A stretch of 64,000 bases of DNA, taken from positions 1 to 64,000 of the forward strand of contig CACYBB010000004.1 of assembly GCA_902772585.1 (NCBI GenBank), written 5' to 3'. The notes beneath the pieces were generated by a model. It did not search any database and was not told the DNA's origin. It saw nothing but the letters and a program-made list of their open reading frames with translations. This DNA is from an uncultured Bacteroidales bacterium. GTDB lineage: Bacteria; Bacteroidota; Bacteroidia; Bacteroidales; Bacteroidaceae. Shown in pieces: positions 8,361-17,676 of this stretch. Positions within the stretch are counted from its first letter, which is position 1; every line of letters begins with the position of its first letter. Made by a program: the position numbers and the translations under genes.

Positions 8361-10664
8361 ATGCAAAAGAATTTGGTGATAGTAGAGTCTCCTGCCAAGG
8401 CGAAAACCATTGAGAAATTCCTGGGCAGCGACTACAAGGTCATGTCGAGCTACGGTCACATCCGCGACTTGAAAAAGAAGGAGATGAGTATCGACACCGG
8501 AACGCTCGAACCCGAATACGAGATACCCGAAGAAAAGGCTAAACTCGTCAAAGAACTGAAAAGCAACGCAGAGAAGGCAGAGAAGGTCTGGCTCGCATCC
8601 GATGAAGACCGCGAGGGAGAAGCCATCTCTTGGCATCTTTGCGAAGTACTGGGGCTGGACGAGGAGAAGACCAACCGTATCGTCTTCCACGAAATTACCA
8701 AACCGGCTATTTTGAAGGCCATTGAGACACCACGTCACCTGGATATGAACCTGGTGAATGCGCAGCAAGCTCGTCGCGTGCTGGACCGTCTGGTAGGTTT
8801 CAAGTTGTCGCCCGTCTTGTGGCGTAAGGTGAAGCCCGCCCTGTCAGCAGGCCGCGTGCAGAGTGTTGCTGTCCGCCTGATAGTAGAGCGTGAGCGTGAG
8901 ATTCAGAATTTCCAGAGTGAGGCCTACTATAGCGTTGCTGGTATCTTTGCTATCACCAATGCCGATGGTTCACAAACAGAGGTAAAGGCCACTCTGGCAC
9001 AGCGCTTAAAGACCCACGAGGAGGTAGAACAGTTCTTGCAAAAGTGCATCGACGCCACCTATACCGTACAGTCTGTCAGCAAGAAACCACTGAAGCGTAC
9101 CCCTGCACCCCCTTTCACCACCTCTACCCTGCAACAGGAGGCTGCTCGCAAATTGGGCTTCACCGTCAGTCAGACGATGATGGTCGCCCAGCACTTGTAT
9201 GAGCACGGACAGATTACCTATATGCGTACGGACTCTGTGAATCTCTCCGGTCTGTGTATCAATGCCAGCAAGGAGGAAATCACGAAGCTTTATGGCGAGG
9301 AATACAGTAAGGTACGTCAGTATCACACTAGTTCAAAGGGTGCCCAGGAGGCTCACGAGGCCATCCGTCCTACCTACATGGATCGCACGGAGATTGAGGG
9401 TACCGCTCAGGAGCGCAAGCTCTATGAACTCATCTGGAAGCGCACCATCGCCAGTCAGATGGCTGATGCAGAGATAGAGAAGACTACTGTCAACATCGCT
9501 GTCAGTGGTACTGAAGAGCTGTTTGTTGCCCAAGGTGAGGTATTGAAGTTTGATGGTTTCATCAAGGTTTACCGCGAATCTATTGACGATGAGGACAACC
9601 AGGAAGAGGAGAGCCACATCCTGCCACCGCTGAAGAAAGGCATGGTGCTGACCCGTCGCGAGATTCAGGCTACAGAGCGCTTCAGCCAAGGTCCTCAGCG
9701 ATATACGGAAGCTTCGCTGGTACACAAGTTGGAGGAGCTGGGTATCGGCCGTCCGTCAACTTATGCCCCCACCATTTCTACCATCCAGCAGCGCGAGTAC
9801 GTGCACAAGGGCGATAAGAAAGGTGAGGAGCGCAGCTATACCATCGACACACTGAAGGGTAAGCTCATTACACAGAAGACACGTAAGGAGATGGCAGGCT
9901 CGGACAAGGGCAAGCTGTTGCCATCCGATATCGGTATCGTTGTCAATGACTTCCTGATGAAGTATTTCCCCTCTATCATGGACTATAACTTCACCGCTAA
10001 GGTAGAGCAGGACTTCGATAAGATTGCTGAGGGTAGCACATCATGGACAGGCATGCTGAAGAGTTTCTACAAGAAGTTCGAACCCACCGTAGAGAAGACC
10101 ATGAATGCCCGTCAGGAGCGTAAGGCCGGTGAGCGCCAGTTGGGAATAGACCCCAAGAGTGGCAAACCTGTCTTCGTGAAGATTGGACGCTTCGGTCCTG
10201 TGGTACAGATAGGTTCTGCCGAGGATACCGAGAAGCCCCAGTTTGCACAGTTGCCCAGCGAGAAGAGTATGGAGGCACTGACGCTGGAAGAGGCTCTGGA
10301 ACTGTTCCAGCTGCCACGCACCCTGGGAGACTTCGAAGGTTCGCCCGTCGTTATCGGTGCCGGTCGTTTCGGTCCCTATGTGTTGCACCAGAAGAAATAC
10401 ACCTCACTGCCTAAGGACATCGACCCAATGGCTGTCACACTGGAAGAGGCTGTCAACCTCATCAACGAGAAGCGCCAGCAGGAGACTCAGAAACACATGA
10501 AGATATTCGTAGAGGATGAGAAGCTGGAACTGCTCAACGGACGCTACGGTCCCTATCTGGCTTACGACGGCAAGAACTACCGAATCCCCAAGAACCTGCA
10601 TGCGAAAGCTACTGAGCTGACCTACGCAGAGTGTATGGCCCTCATTGAGAAGCAAAAGAAATGA
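8361..10664 (+). CDS. topA: DNA topoisomerase I
   Basis: A 767-residue type IA topoisomerase that relaxes negative supercoils. The TOPRIM domain shows VIVESPAKAKTIEKFLG at the N-terminus and DEDREGEAISWHL near residue 90. The active-site tyrosine is in QITYMRTDSVNLSG (about residue 289). The C-terminus has three GRFGP/GRYGPY-type repeats (about 610-750) in place of the four-Cys zinc fingers of E. coli TopA, as is usual in Bacteroidetes. Its stop overlaps the aroK start (ATGA), so the genes are coupled. Confidence 0.97.
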   Translation: MQKNLVIVESPAKAKTIEKFLGSDYKVMSSYGHIRDLKKKEMSIDTGTLEPEYEIPEEKAKLVKELKSNAEKAEKVWLASDEDREGEAISWHLCEVLGLDEEKTNRIVFHEITKPAILKAIETPRHLDMNLVNAQQARRVLDRLVGFKLSPVLWRKVKPALSAGRVQSVAVRLIVEREREIQNFQSEAYYSVAGIFAITNADGSQTEVKATLAQRLKTHEEVEQFLQKCIDATYTVQSVSKKPLKRTPAPPFTTSTLQQEAARKLGFTVSQTMMVAQHLYEHGQITYMRTDSVNLSGLCINASKEEITKLYGEEYSKVRQYHTSSKGAQEAHEAIRPTYMDRTEIEGTAQERKLYELIWKRTIASQMADAEIEKTTVNIAVSGTEELFVAQGEVLKFDGFIKVYRESIDDEDNQEEESHILPPLKKGMVLTRREIQATERFSQGPQRYTEASLVHKLEELGIGRPSTYAPTISTIQQREYVHKGDKKGEERSYTIDTLKGKLITQKTRKEMAGSDKGKLLPSDIGIVVNDFLMKYFPSIMDYNFTAKVEQDFDKIAEGSTSWTGMLKSFYKKFEPTVEKTMNARQERKAGERQLGIDPKSGKPVFVKIGRFGPVVQIGSAEDTEKPQFAQLPSEKSMEALTLEEALELFQLPRTLGDFEGSPVVIGAGRFGPYVLHQKKYTSLPKDIDPMAVTLEEAVNLINEKRQQETQKHMKIFVEDEKLELLNGRYGPYLAYDGKNYRIPKNLHAKATELTYAECMALIEKQKK

Positions 10665-11188
10665 AGCGCATCATCCTGATAGGCTATATGGGGTCAGGCA
10701 AGACCACCGTGGGCAAGGCACTCTCGAAGGAGACCGGCATGATGTTCTATGACCTCGACTGGTATATTGAAAGTCGCATGCGCAAGACCGTTTCACAGAT
10801 TTTTGCCGAGAAAGGTGAAGAAGGTTTCCGCAAGATAGAATACAACATGCTGCATGAGGTGGCTGAGTTTGAGGATGTCATCATCAGCTGTGGAGGCGGC
10901 ACGCCGTGTTTCTTCGACAATATGGACTATCTGAACCAGCAGGGTGACGTCATCTATCTGAAGGCTACCCCAGAAACGCTCTACAAACACCTGCTCATGG
11001 CGAAAGTGGAGCGCCCCCTGCTGAAGGACAAGACATCTGAGGAATTGATTGCTTATATCACGGAACATCTGAAAGAGCGTGAGCCGTTTTATGAGAAGGC
11101 TCACCACACCCTCGACGTCAACGTGCTTGACAACTACGACAAGATAGCCACTAGCGTGGAACGCATCAAGTCCCTATTATCATTATAA
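10661..11188 (+). CDS. aroK: Shikimate kinase
   Basis: A 175-residue P-loop kinase that phosphorylates shikimate for aromatic amino acid synthesis. Walker A is GYMGSGKTTVGKAL (residues 8-21); YDLDWYIESR supplies the substrate-binding aspartates; SCGGGTPCF is the conserved GGG loop; VERPLL holds the lid arginine. The start overlaps the topA stop by four bases. Confidence 0.95.
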   Translation: MKRIILIGYMGSGKTTVGKALSKETGMMFYDLDWYIESRMRKTVSQIFAEKGEEGFRKIEYNMLHEVAEFEDVIISCGGGTPCFFDNMDYLNQQGDVIYLKATPETLYKHLLMAKVERPLLKDKTSEELIAYITEHLKEREPFYEKAHHTLDVNVLDNYDKIATSVERIKSLLSL

Positions 11189-11224
11189 CCCATATATCCC
11201 ATTCATCCCAATAGACCCATCAAA
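11189..11224 (+). repeat. Four 9-bp tandem units between aroK and speA
   Basis: Units CCCATATAT, CCCATTCAT, CCCAATAGA and CCCATCAAA begin on the base after the aroK stop and end two bases before the speA ATG. They fill the gap completely. Confidence 0.8.
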
Positions 11225-11226
11225 CT

Positions 11227-13119
11227 ATGAAGAAATGGACCATCGACGACTCTAAGGAGCTGTACAACATCAACGGCTGGGGTACCAGCTACTTCGGCAT
11301 CAACGAAGAAGGAGACATCTATGTTACTCCTTGTAAGGATGACACGCAGATAGACCTGCGTGAGGTGATGGACGAACTGTCGTTACGCGACGTGCAGGCC
11401 CCTGTACTACTGCGTTTCCCTGATATTCTTGACAACCGTATCGAGAAGACATGGAGCTGCTTCAAGAAAGCCGCAGAGGAGTACGACTACAAGGCTGAGA
11501 ACTATGTAGTGTTCCCCATCAAGGTGAACCAGATGCAGCCCGTTGTTGAGGAAATCATCTCACACGGTCGTAAGTTCAACCTGGGTATCGAGGCTGGTTC
11601 CAAGCCTGAGCTCCATGCTGTCATTGCCGTACAGTGCCAGAGCGACTCTATCATCATCTGTAACGGATATAAGGACCAATCGTACATCGAACTGGCTCTG
11701 CTGGCTCAGAAGATGGGTAAGCGCATCTTCATCGTTGTAGAGAAGTTGAACGAGTTGGACATCATTGCCCGTGAGGCCAAGAAGCTGGGTGTGCGCCCGA
11801 ATATCGGCATCCGCATCAAACTGGCCAGCAGTGGCAGTGGCAAATGGGAAGAGAGTGGTGGCGATGCTTCGAAGTTCGGACTGACCAGTGCCGAACTGCT
11901 GGAAGCCCTCGATCTGCTGGAGAAGAAGGACATGAAAGACTGTCTGCGACTCATCCACTTCCATATCGGTTCGCAGATTACCAAGATTCGTCGCATACAG
12001 ACTGCCCTACGTGAGGCCTCACAGTTCTATGTGCAGCTCCACAAGATGGGTTATAATGTGGACTTCGTAGATTGTGGTGGTGGTCTGGGTGTCGACTACG
12101 ACGGCACACGCTCACCATCAAGTGAGTCGTCTGTCAACTACTCCATCCAGGAGTATGTCAACGACTGTATCTACACCTTCGTCGATGCTGCCAACAAGAA
12201 CGAACTGCCCCACCCCAACCTGATTACGGAGAGTGGTCGTTCGCTGGCTGCACACCATTCGGTACTCGTTATCGACGTGCTGGAGACGGCCTCGCTGCCT
12301 GAGATGCCTGAGGAGTTTGAGCCCGACGAGAACAGCCATCAGTTGGTGAAGGACCTCTATGAGATATGGGACAACCTCAGCCCACGCAACGTCTTGGAAG
12401 ACTGGCACGACGCCGAGCAGATTCGCGAGGAGGTGCTTGACCTTTTCTCACACGGTATCGTTGATCTGAAGACACGTGCAGAGATTGAGGCGATGTACTG
12501 GAGTGTCTGTCATGAGATTCATGCGCTCGCCAAGAACCTGAAACACGTTCCTGAGGAGTTGATGAACATCGACAAGCTATTAGCAGACAAGTATTTCTGT
12601 AACTTCTCGCTGTTCCAATCGTTGCCTGACTCATGGGCCATCGACCAGATATTCCCCATTATGCCCATCCAGCGCCTAAACGAGCGTCCTACACGTAATG
12701 CCACCATTCAGGATATCACCTGCGACTCTGACGGAAAGATAGCCAACTTCGCTACCAACCGCCACAACTCGCACTCGCTGCCTGTGCACACGCTGAAGAA
12801 GAGCGAGAAATACTACTTGGGCGTCTTTCTGGTGGGTGCCTATCAGGAAATTCTTGGTGACATGCACAACCTGTTTGGCGACACCACTGCTGTACACATC
12901 TCTGTGAAGGATGGTGCCTACCATATCGACCAGATATTCGATGGTGAGACTGTTGAGGAGGTGCTCGAATACGTACAGTATAACCCCAAGAAACTGGTGC
13001 GCCAGTTAGAGATTTGGGTAGCCAAGAGCGTCAAGCAGGGCAAGATATCATTGGAAGAGGGTAAGGAGTTCCTGAACAACTATCGCTCAGGACTCTACGG
13101 TTACACCTATCTAGAGTAA
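11227..13119 (+). CDS. speA: Biosynthetic arginine decarboxylase
   Basis: A 630-residue PLP enzyme of fold type III converting arginine to agmatine for polyamine synthesis. VFPIKVNQMQPV (about 98-109) carries the PLP lysine. HFHIGSQITKIR, the glycine loop CGGGLGVDYDG and the C-terminal CDSDGKI active-site cysteine are present. Length matches SpeA. The N-terminal KEDG-like start is complete. The 9-bp repeat units before the gene and over its last codons (LE-stop lies within a CTAGAGTAA unit) link it to aroK and argB in one transcription unit. Confidence 0.96.
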   Translation: MKKWTIDDSKELYNINGWGTSYFGINEEGDIYVTPCKDDTQIDLREVMDELSLRDVQAPVLLRFPDILDNRIEKTWSCFKKAAEEYDYKAENYVVFPIKVNQMQPVVEEIISHGRKFNLGIEAGSKPELHAVIAVQCQSDSIIICNGYKDQSYIELALLAQKMGKRIFIVVEKLNELDIIAREAKKLGVRPNIGIRIKLASSGSGKWEESGGDASKFGLTSAELLEALDLLEKKDMKDCLRLIHFHIGSQITKIRRIQTALREASQFYVQLHKMGYNVDFVDCGGGLGVDYDGTRSPSSESSVNYSIQEYVNDCIYTFVDAANKNELPHPNLITESGRSLAAHHSVLVIDVLETASLPEMPEEFEPDENSHQLVKDLYEIWDNLSPRNVLEDWHDAEQIREEVLDLFSHGIVDLKTRAEIEAMYWSVCHEIHALAKNLKHVPEELMNIDKLLADKYFCNFSLFQSLPDSWAIDQIFPIMPIQRLNERPTRNATIQDITCDSDGKIANFATNRHNSHSLPVHTLKKSEKYYLGVFLVGAYQEILGDMHNLFGDTTAVHISVKDGAYHIDQIFDGETVEEVLEYVQYNPKKLVRQLEIWVAKSVKQGKISLEEGKEFLNNYRSGLYGYTYLE

Positions 13120-13155
13120 CTAGTATATCTAGTTCATCTAGTATAACTAGTAAAA
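13111..13155 (+). repeat. Five 9-bp tandem units between speA and argB
   Basis: Units of the form CTAGNNNNN (CTAGAGTAA, CTAGTATAT, CTAGTTCAT, CTAGTATAA, CTAGTAAAA). The first unit contains the speA stop codon and the last ends five bases before the argB ATG. Confidence 0.85.
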
Positions 13156-13160
13156 AGAAT

Positions 13161-13964
13161 ATGAAGGAGAAACTAACCATAGTTAAAGTAGGAGGAGCTG
13201 TAGTCGAAGACGAACTACAGCTCTCTCAGTTGCTACGCGACTTCTCAGCCATTGAAGGTCGCAAGGTGCTGGTTCATGGAGGTGGTCGCAAAGCCACCAA
13301 GATGGCTGAGCGTCTGGGCATCGAGACCAAGATGGTCAACGGACGACGCATCACCGATAAGGATATGCTGGAAGTGGTCACGATGGTGTATGGCGGACTG
13401 GTCAACAAGAACCTAGTAGCCTGTCTGCAGGCCAATGGTGTCAATGCCCTCGGACTGACAGGTGCCGATGCTGACGTCATCCACAGCCATAAGCGCCCTG
13501 TCAAAATGGTCGATGGCTCACCCGTCGACTACGGCTTCGTAGGCGATGTTGATAAGGCTAAAGGTGATATGCTGAGCCACCTCATTGAGGCTGGCATTAC
13601 ACCTGTGATGGCTCCGCTGACACACGATGGCGAAGGCCATATCCTCAATACCAATGCAGACACTATCGCCTCAGAGACAGCAAAGGCCCTGGCTTCGCTC
13701 TACGACGTGACACTCATCTTCTCATTTGAAAAGAAGGGAGTGTTGAGCAATCCCGATGACGACGAGAGTGTCATTCCCGTCATTACTCACGCCGACTTCG
13801 AACGCTACAAGGCTGATGGCACCATCAGTGGTGGCATGCTGCCCAAGATTGAGAATGCCCTCAGTGCCGTTGACGCAGGCGTCGGTCGCGTCATTATCAC
13901 GCTGGCTACGGCCATCGATGGTCAACACGGAACAGTCATCACAAAACGGGAACCGCCAATATAG
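13161..13964 (+). CDS. argB: Acetylglutamate (or succinylglutamate) kinase
   Basis: A 267-residue amino acid kinase that phosphorylates N-acylglutamate in arginine synthesis. VKVGGAVVED, VHGGGRKATKMAERLG, NGRRITD, GLTGADADVI and LNTNADTIASETAKAL are visible. The HGGG loop is followed by RKA rather than the usual Pro-x-Ile, a pattern of the Bacteroidetes subtype. Bacteroides fragilis makes arginine through succinylated intermediates, so N-succinylglutamate may be the substrate here; that is inference. The last ~14 codons overlap the 3' end of the convergent histidine kinase by 43 bp. Confidence 0.93.
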   Translation: MKEKLTIVKVGGAVVEDELQLSQLLRDFSAIEGRKVLVHGGGRKATKMAERLGIETKMVNGRRITDKDMLEVVTMVYGGLVNKNLVACLQANGVNALGLTGADADVIHSHKRPVKMVDGSPVDYGFVGDVDKAKGDMLSHLIEAGITPVMAPLTHDGEGHILNTNADTIASETAKALASLYDVTLIFSFEKKGVLSNPDDDESVIPVITHADFERYKADGTISGGMLPKIENALSAVDAGVGRVIITLATAIDGQHGTVITKREPPI

Positions 13965-15946
13965 GCCGTGTCAACCACAATATTACCACCAATACGACGG
14001 GCTAAGGAGCGGGCTACTGTGAGACCAATACCGGTACCGTCGTAGTACTCGTCCAATTGGACAAATTCCTCAAAAATGCGTTCTGCTTCTTTGTATGGAA
14101 CGCCGATACCAGTATCCTCGACAGAAAAGAACAAGCGTCCAGACGATGCTGATATGCGCAAGACCACTTTCTGTTGACGGTCAGCAGACGTTTTATGCTG
14201 ATGCCCCTCTGCAGGAGCTGTGAATTTACGTGCATTGTCAAGTAACTGCGACAGTGCACGAACAGCAGCAGACAGGTTGGTCTGAATAATCGTCTGCTCA
14301 GCTTCCGGCGAAACCTGCATGTCGAATGTCAGATGACTGGCATTGGCAATGTTGGAGGTACTAACGGCCTCTGTAGCAATCTGTACAGGAGACACCTTGT
14401 CAGTACGCTCTATGACGGTATTATTCTTGGCTTCAGAGAGCTCCAGCATTTTATTCACAAGACTGGTAATACGATCGGTATTCTCCGTAATCTGCCACTT
14501 AAAATCCTCGAGGGTTGCATCGTCGTATTTCATGTCTGGCATCGTCAGCACTTGGGTGAACCCTGACAGGATGTTGAGCGGCGTGCGTATTTCATGGGAA
14601 ATCTGCTGGATGAAGTCACTCTTCATGCGTGATGATTCCTCAGCACGAGCATTGGCAATCTCAAGGTCATGGTAGGCTGCTTCCAAACGCATAGCAGCAC
14701 GGTGACGGAAGAACACAAAGAGTCCAAAGGCGAGAATGACGAGGCCCAGTATGATAATAACCATCCACAGACGTTGATCCGACATTGTGGCACGTTGCTC
14801 CATCAGTTCCGTTTCCTTTTGCTGAGTCTCATAGATGGTGGCCAGTTCTGCAGCGTCGTCCTGCTTTTGCCAGATAATAGCAGAGTCAAGGGCATGACAA
14901 ATCTGTATTCCCACCGCTATGGTTGTGTCTGTACGGTGTGCACCTGCATTGGCGAGGTATTTGGGCAGCAAATAGGAATGAATGGTTTCCAACGACATCT
15001 TGACATCATAATTGAACAACTGTACATCCATTATCTGGAAATTGTCGGCAGCTTCACGCCAGCGTTCGGCAATCATCAGATAGTTAGTGGCCTCTATTTT
15101 TCCATCGCCCGTTTTCGCATAATTGGTTTGCAAAGCTGCCAAGTAAGCTTTTGCAGCCTCAGCCTTTTGTCCTAATCCCTCTAAGGCACAAGCCCGATAA
15201 AGACAGAGTCTGGCCCACTGCTTGTCAATATATTCCTCGCGGGCTTTAGGATGTTGGCGACATTGCTGTAACATATTGTCGAAATGGCTAGTCCATTCGT
15301 AGGCTTCATGATAGTGGGCAGTCTGAATATATGCATCGACGATGGTGACAATGCCGACAATGGCACTGGTATAGTTGGCAATGGCTGGATCCGCTTCCGT
15401 TACCTGCAGATAATATTGCCAAGCAATGGAGAAGTTATTGGCTGCTTCATCAAGAAGGTTTAATTTCAACTGACAACTACCCATGAAGGTCAATAGGTTG
15501 GAGTAGTCATTATTCATGGTGTAGTCCTTCTCCTTTAATAGTTTGATGGCTGGCAAGGCCACACGCATGGCCTCTTCATAGTCTGCCTTCAGATAGAGCA
15601 AGCCAACAAGACGGTTAGCCGCTTGTGCATAATAGTCCAGATCGTCCGTTTTGGACACCTTCTGAGAAATCGCATTCTTCCACTCCATCTCTGCCATTTT
15701 CACCTTACGCATTCGTGAATAGGCATAGCCACGCCAGTAGCAAGCCTTCAATTCAGACAGTGTACCTTCCTGCTGGTGCGAATTGGCCAGGCTCAAGATT
15801 GAATCATAGTCGCGAGCCTGATAGGCTGCATTCATCAGACTGTCAACCGCCAAGTGCTGGTGAGTGGCTCGATGCTCCTTGCAAGATACGAACAATATCG
15901 CTGTCAGAAGCCAAAATATAATCGTTGTTTTTCTGAATTCTATCAT
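13922..15946 (-). CDS. TPR-containing hybrid-less sensor histidine kinase
   Basis: A 674-residue kinase. The N-terminus (MIEFRKTTIIFWLLTAILFVSCKEH) is a signal or lipoprotein-type sequence. Residues about 30-385 are TPR-like helices that should lie in the periplasm. A transmembrane helix (LWMVIIILGLVILAFGLFVFF) is near 395-415. The H-box SHEIRTPLNILSG is near residue 450, the N-box DNARKF near 570, and the ATPase G-boxes VEDTGIGVP and GTGIGLTVA follow. There is no receiver or DNA-binding domain. No response regulator is adjacent; the divergent neighbour is a 7-TM AraC-type protein. The ligand is unknown. The 3' end overlaps argB. Confidence 0.92.
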   Translation of the reverse strand: MIEFRKTTIIFWLLTAILFVSCKEHRATHQHLAVDSLMNAAYQARDYDSILSLANSHQQEGTLSELKACYWRGYAYSRMRKVKMAEMEWKNAISQKVSKTDDLDYYAQAANRLVGLLYLKADYEEAMRVALPAIKLLKEKDYTMNNDYSNLLTFMGSCQLKLNLLDEAANNFSIAWQYYLQVTEADPAIANYTSAIVGIVTIVDAYIQTAHYHEAYEWTSHFDNMLQQCRQHPKAREEYIDKQWARLCLYRACALEGLGQKAEAAKAYLAALQTNYAKTGDGKIEATNYLMIAERWREAADNFQIMDVQLFNYDVKMSLETIHSYLLPKYLANAGAHRTDTTIAVGIQICHALDSAIIWQKQDDAAELATIYETQQKETELMEQRATMSDQRLWMVIIILGLVILAFGLFVFFRHRAAMRLEAAYHDLEIANARAEESSRMKSDFIQQISHEIRTPLNILSGFTQVLTMPDMKYDDATLEDFKWQITENTDRITSLVNKMLELSEAKNNTVIERTDKVSPVQIATEAVSTSNIANASHLTFDMQVSPEAEQTIIQTNLSAAVRALSQLLDNARKFTAPAEGHQHKTSADRQQKVVLRISASSGRLFFSVEDTGIGVPYKEAERIFEEFVQLDEYYDGTGIGLTVARSLARRIGGNIVVDTAYIGGSRFVMTVPC

Positions 15947-15967
15947 CCCTCAATTGTTATTTGCCTG

Positions 15968-15975
15968 CAAAGATA
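15968..15975 (-). promoter_or_regulatory. Promoter -7 box of histidine kinase
   Basis: TATCTTTG on the minus strand, about 21 bp before the ATG. It shares an 87-bp intergenic region with the divergent promoter at 16017-16024. Confidence 0.75.
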
Positions 15976-16016
15976 CGAAAAAACATTTCTTTTTTTGCTA
16001 AAACGGAAAAAAATTG

Positions 16017-16024
16017 TAACTTTG
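16017..16024 (+). promoter_or_regulatory. Promoter of 7-TM AraC-type regulator operon
   Basis: TAACTTTG (-7) with TTTG at 15994-15997, 19-bp spacer. The ATG follows nine bases after the box, so the mRNA would be nearly leaderless. Confidence 0.78.
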
Positions 16025-16033
16025 CCATCGAAT

Positions 16034-17128
16034 ATGATACATACAGATATATATTATTGGTACGGACTATCCGCATTGGCGTACTTAGTCACCTGCTGGG
16101 TTTTCGCTGCTGTCAGAGGTATCCACAATTGTGGTACCCCCAAAGAACGTAGAGACTACATCTGGCCAGACCGCAAGATGCAGGTAACCGTTTATTTGTG
16201 TGCAACAATCCTGTTGCCCTACGTATTGAATCCGCATAGCGAGGCTGCATGGCTCTTGATAAAGTCATACTTCCCATGCACCTATTTCTTCTATTTTGGT
16301 GCACTGCTGTTTTGTTTCTTCGGTACAGTAAAGCAGTGGAGCAAATGGAAGGCAACCACCCGCCTAGCTGCTCTCGTCACTACGCTGACCATGTTGCCGC
16401 TTATCATCAATGCATGGTGGCCCTCAGGACTGCTTAGCCAGGAATTCGTCAACATTTGGGGCTATGTAGTTGTTGCGGTCAGCATTCTTATGATGTGCTA
16501 TGCTTGTGTAGCTTTATGGCAGGTGTGGCAATGGATGAACGAGTCGCGTGACGTCAACTATTCCAACCCAGAAGATTTTCCCACTGAATATGCCCATCGC
16601 GCATGGCTGGCACCTGTTGTGATTACTCCCCTGTTGTGGCCTGCCTATATCTTTGACTCTCCCAAAATCATGGCTGTGCTGTTCATTCCGTTGGCAGTAT
16701 TCAACATCATATTGCTACTTATCGTGATGCCTGTCTGGCGACGAGCAGCCATTCTTTCTGATGCTGACGAGGCAGAGACGGTCATTGATGACGCATCCGA
16801 CGAGCTCGCAGAGGAACGCACCAACAGGATAGCAACGGAGATAGAACAATTCGTAGATACAGAAGGAGCCTATCTGGACCCGCACCTGAAACTGGAACAG
16901 GTCATAGAACGCTGTAGTTTCAGTCGAGGCTACGTATCACGCGTATTCCAAGAACGTTTCGGAGGGTTCTCTGACTATGTCAATGGGTTGCGCGTTGCCT
17001 ACTACGACCGCTACATTGCACAGCATCCCAATTCCTCAGTAGAAACAGCTGCAGAGGCCAGTGGATTCACTTCAGCCAAAGCATACCAAAAGGCAAAAGA
17101 GCGACTGTCTCAGTCCCAAACAAGATGA
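16034..17128 (+). CDS. Seven-transmembrane protein with C-terminal AraC-type HTH
   Basis: A 364-residue protein. Residues 1-265 contain seven hydrophobic helices, starting YYWYGLSALAYLVTCW and ending VFNIILLLIVMPVW. After an acidic linker, residues about 285-364 form an AraC-type helix-turn-helix (KLEQVIERCSFSRGYVSRVF; AAEASGFTSAKAYQKAKERL). It is therefore a membrane-bound transcription regulator without a receiver domain. The ATG at 16034 is preferred because the upstream frame crosses the promoter. It overlaps the ECF sigma gene (ATGA) and is divergent from the TPR kinase, suggesting one signalling island. The DNA target and signal are unknown. Confidence 0.85.
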   Translation: MIHTDIYYWYGLSALAYLVTCWVFAAVRGIHNCGTPKERRDYIWPDRKMQVTVYLCATILLPYVLNPHSEAAWLLIKSYFPCTYFFYFGALLFCFFGTVKQWSKWKATTRLAALVTTLTMLPLIINAWWPSGLLSQEFVNIWGYVVVAVSILMMCYACVALWQVWQWMNESRDVNYSNPEDFPTEYAHRAWLAPVVITPLLWPAYIFDSPKIMAVLFIPLAVFNIILLLIVMPVWRRAAILSDADEAETVIDDASDELAEERTNRIATEIEQFVDTEGAYLDPHLKLEQVIERCSFSRGYVSRVFQERFGGFSDYVNGLRVAYYDRYIAQHPNSSVETAAEASGFTSAKAYQKAKERLSQSQTR

Positions 17129-17628
17129 AGACCATTAGTTTCCAGTCTGATATCCTGCCGTTGAAAAACGAGCTGTACAGGATGGCCCTCCGCATCACGA
17201 TGAATGCTGCGGATGCTGAGGATGTCGTGCAGGAAACGATGATGAAGGTGTGGAACCGTCGCGACCAGTGGAACCAGATAGACTCCATTGAGGCTTTCTG
17301 TCTGACCATCTGTCGTAACCTCTCATTAGATAAGGTACGACGCATGGACAACCAAACGCAGTCGCTGGATGCCGCCTACGACCCTAAAGATCATGGAGTC
17401 GCCTCCAACCCAGAGGAACAGGCCATTCAGAGCGACCGCATCCGACTGGTTCGCCAAATGATTAGTCAACTGCCTGAGAAACAACGCAGTTGCATGCAGT
17501 TGCGCGACATGGAGGGTAAGAGCTATAAGGACATTGCCACCATCCTCGACATCACTGAAGAGCAGGTGAAAGTCAATATTTTCAGGGCTCGACAAACAAT
17601 TCGTGAAAAATTTAAGAAATTTCTGTAA
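17125..17628 (+). CDS. ECF-type RNA polymerase sigma factor
   Basis: A 167-residue sigma-70 family protein with region 2 (residues about 10-75, including DAEDVVQETMMKVWNRRDQW) and region 4 (about 105-160, LPEKQRSCMQLRDMEGKSYKDIATILDITEEQVKVNIFRAR). There is no region 1 or 3, so it is an ECF factor. Its start overlaps the AraC-type regulator stop by four bases, and a probable anti-sigma gene follows after 48 bp. Confidence 0.93.
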   Translation: MKTISFQSDILPLKNELYRMALRITMNAADAEDVVQETMMKVWNRRDQWNQIDSIEAFCLTICRNLSLDKVRRMDNQTQSLDAAYDPKDHGVASNPEEQAIQSDRIRLVRQMISQLPEKQRSCMQLRDMEGKSYKDIATILDITEEQVKVNIFRARQTIREKFKKFL

Positions 17629-17676
17629 CTTTTTGTTTTAACAAACGTCTTTGTATATAGAAAAAGGCAAAAAAGT

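Noticed and set aside
13756..15175. Plus-strand frames opposite the histidine kinase
   Set aside because: The kinase frame has all expected boxes; the opposite frames have none.
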